Assembly (NCBI RefSeq): GCF_016629665.1
Contig: NZ_JAEPRQ010000008.1
Span: 62,001-126,000 of the forward strand
Origin: Paracoccus caeni
GTDB lineage: Bacteria > Pseudomonadota > Alphaproteobacteria > Rhodobacterales > Rhodobacteraceae
Direction of reading: 5' to 3'
DNA: 64,000 bases
A model generated the notes under the pieces. The model had not been told where the DNA came from. It made no database searches and was given only the letters and a program-made list of their open reading frames with translations. Below, in pieces: positions 62,927 through 64,000 of the stretch (its first letter is position 1; each line of letters begins with the position of its first letter). The position numbers and the translations under genes were made by a program.

Positions 62927-64000
62927 TGCGCGCGGCGGGCTCGGTCTTTCTGCCCGATGCGACCCGGTGGAGTGCCGTCGCGGTGCTGGTCGCTTCGGGG
63001 ATCGTCGCGGCGCTGCAGGTCGGCAAGGCGGCCATCGCCACACCGATGCTGCAAGCCGATCTTGGGCTGAGCCTTGCCGCCATTGGCTGGCTGACCGGCG
63101 TTTTCGCCATCATCGGGCTGGTGGGCGGGGTTCCCTGCGGGCTGATGGTGGCGCGGTCAGGCGCGCGGCGGATGCTGTTGCTGGGCCTTGTGATCGTGGC
63201 GGCAGGTGCGGCGATGGGCGCGGCGTCGGGAACCTATGGCTGGCTTCTGATCTCGCGGATCATCGAAGGCGCAGGATTTCTGCTGATCTCGGTCGCCGCG
63301 CCCTCGATCCTTGAGCGCGTCACCGACATCCCGCGCCGCAATCTCGCCTTCGCGCTATGGAGCTGTTTCATGCCTGCGGGCTTGGCGATTGCGATGCTGG
63401 CCGGGCCGCTGTTCGATGGCTGGCGTTCAATCTGGTGGGCGTCCTGTCTGCTGGCGGTGGTAGTCGCTTTGGCGGTCATGCTGATCGTTCCGTCCGAGGA
63501 GGGTCGCTCATCCGCCACGACGGAGGGGGTTGGCGACGATGTCAGGCGGACGCTGCAGGCGGGCGGGCCGCTGGCTCTGGCGGCAGGCATTGGGCTTTAC
63601 AGCCTGATGTTCTTCGCCCTGTTCAGCTTTCTGCCGATGTTGCTGATGGAGCGGATGCAGGTTTCTCATCAGGTTGCCGGGCTGCTGAGCGCTTTGGCGA
63701 CGGCTGCGAATATCCTTGGAAATCTGGCGGCGGGATTGCTGCTGTCACGCGGGATTGGCCGAGGGGTGGTGCTGGCGGGCGCCAGTCTGGTGATGGGCGT
63801 GGCCGGGCTTGGCATCTTCATCCCGGTTTTCGCGGATGTGCCGACATTCATGCTTTGCGTGCTGTTCTCGGCGGTGGGCGGGCTGGTTCCGGCAACCCTG
63901 CTTGCCTCGGCTCCGGTTGCGGCACCTGCTGCGGGACTGGTTCCGATCGTTCTTGGGCTGATCGTACAGGGAAACAACCTTGGCCAGATCATTGGTCCGG
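62926..64000 (+). CDS. MFS transporter (3' end outside window)
   Basis: The visible 358 codons give about ten membrane segments, including IGWLTGVFAIIGLVGGVPCGLMVARSGARRMLL with the MFS motif between helices 2 and 3. Related proteins include the CynX/NimT group and drug or acid exporters; coupling to wrbA suggests export or import of a quinone-like or aromatic compound, by inference only. The gene continues past the edge. Confidence 0.8.
   Translation, partial: MRAAGSVFLPDATRWSAVAVLVASGIVAALQVGKAAIATPMLQADLGLSLAAIGWLTGVFAIIGLVGGVPCGLMVARSGARRMLLLGLVIVAAGAAMGAASGTYGWLLISRIIEGAGFLLISVAAPSILERVTDIPRRNLAFALWSCFMPAGLAIAMLAGPLFDGWRSIWWASCLLAVVVALAVMLIVPSEEGRSSATTEGVGDDVRRTLQAGGPLALAAGIGLYSLMFFALFSFLPMLLMERMQVSHQVAGLLSALATAANILGNLAAGLLLSRGIGRGVVLAGASLVMGVAGLGIFIPVFADVPTFMLCVLFSAVGGLVPATLLASAPVAAPAAGLVPIVLGLIVQGNNLGQIIGP

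Noticed and set aside
1..64000. CRISPR arrays, tRNA or rRNA genes
   Set aside because: No regularly spaced repeats and no recognisable RNA gene were found by eye.

Overview
The window is GC-rich DNA, densely packed with short intergenic gaps and many ATGA or TGATG start/stop overlaps. It looks like an alphaproteobacterium of the Rhodobacteraceae, most like Paracoccus. The basis is gene content and neighbourhoods: a TsaE-AmgK fusion next to a MurU-like enzyme and addB, dapB beside rbfA, a DUF484 gene coupled to xerC, a Rhizobium-type rha locus, a pseudoazurin, and an ExaA-type quinoprotein cluster. This placement is inference; no rRNA, tRNA or species marker is present. I see no CRISPR array, intact insertion sequence or prophage.

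Layout. 1-17.6 kb is mostly housekeeping: addB (cut by the left edge), murU-like and tsaE-amgK; a secreted SH3 protein; HIT protein; dapB; rbfA with a secreted phosphodiester glycosidase; a BCCT transporter; an FAD dehydrogenase; priA; transaldolase; DUF484-xerC; and a divergent HxlR/SnoaL pair. 17.7-19.6 kb encodes an M28 aminopeptidase fused to an autotransporter barrel. 19.9-30.5 kb is a complete L-rhamnose system: rhaI and rhaD leftward, and rhaR, rhaS, rhaT, rhaP, rhaQ, rhaU, rhaK rightward, around an unusually regular operator. 30.5-31.9 kb is an ECF41 sigma factor with a secreted cupin behind a matching ECF41 promoter. 31.9-33.5 kb is a small, less GC-rich accessory patch.

33.5-45.3 kb holds an FMN glutamate-synthase-like enzyme with a HypT-like LysR regulator, then an arginine-degradation block (arginase, ornithine cyclodeaminase, amino-acid permease, universal stress protein) divergent from an Lrp-type regulator, then a CPBP protease, a secreted prolyl oligopeptidase, a TetR regulator and a glycine-zipper lipoprotein. 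45.5-54.7 kb is the most interesting part: a periplasmic alcohol-oxidation module with a CxxxCW rhodanese-like protein, cytochrome c PedF, a SoxYZ-like carrier, a zinc metallohydrolase, the ExaA-type PQQ alcohol dehydrogenase, two small exported proteins, a LuxR-type response regulator, a hybrid histidine kinase and pseudoazurin. 54.7-57.3 kb pairs flavohaemoglobin with NsrR and is followed by a FolD paralogue lacking canonical cyclohydrolase residues. 57.5-60.3 kb is a ZntA-type ATPase with its MerR regulator. 60.4-64 kb holds an esterase, a LysR regulator, WrbA and an MFS transporter cut by the right edge.

The best candidates for undescribed biology are the quinoprotein relay module (a thiol carrier, a thiol/rhodanese-like protein and a glyoxalase-II-fold hydrolase beside an aldehyde-producing enzyme), the FolD variant, the six-half-site rhamnose operator, the ECF41-cupin unit and the M28 autotransporter.
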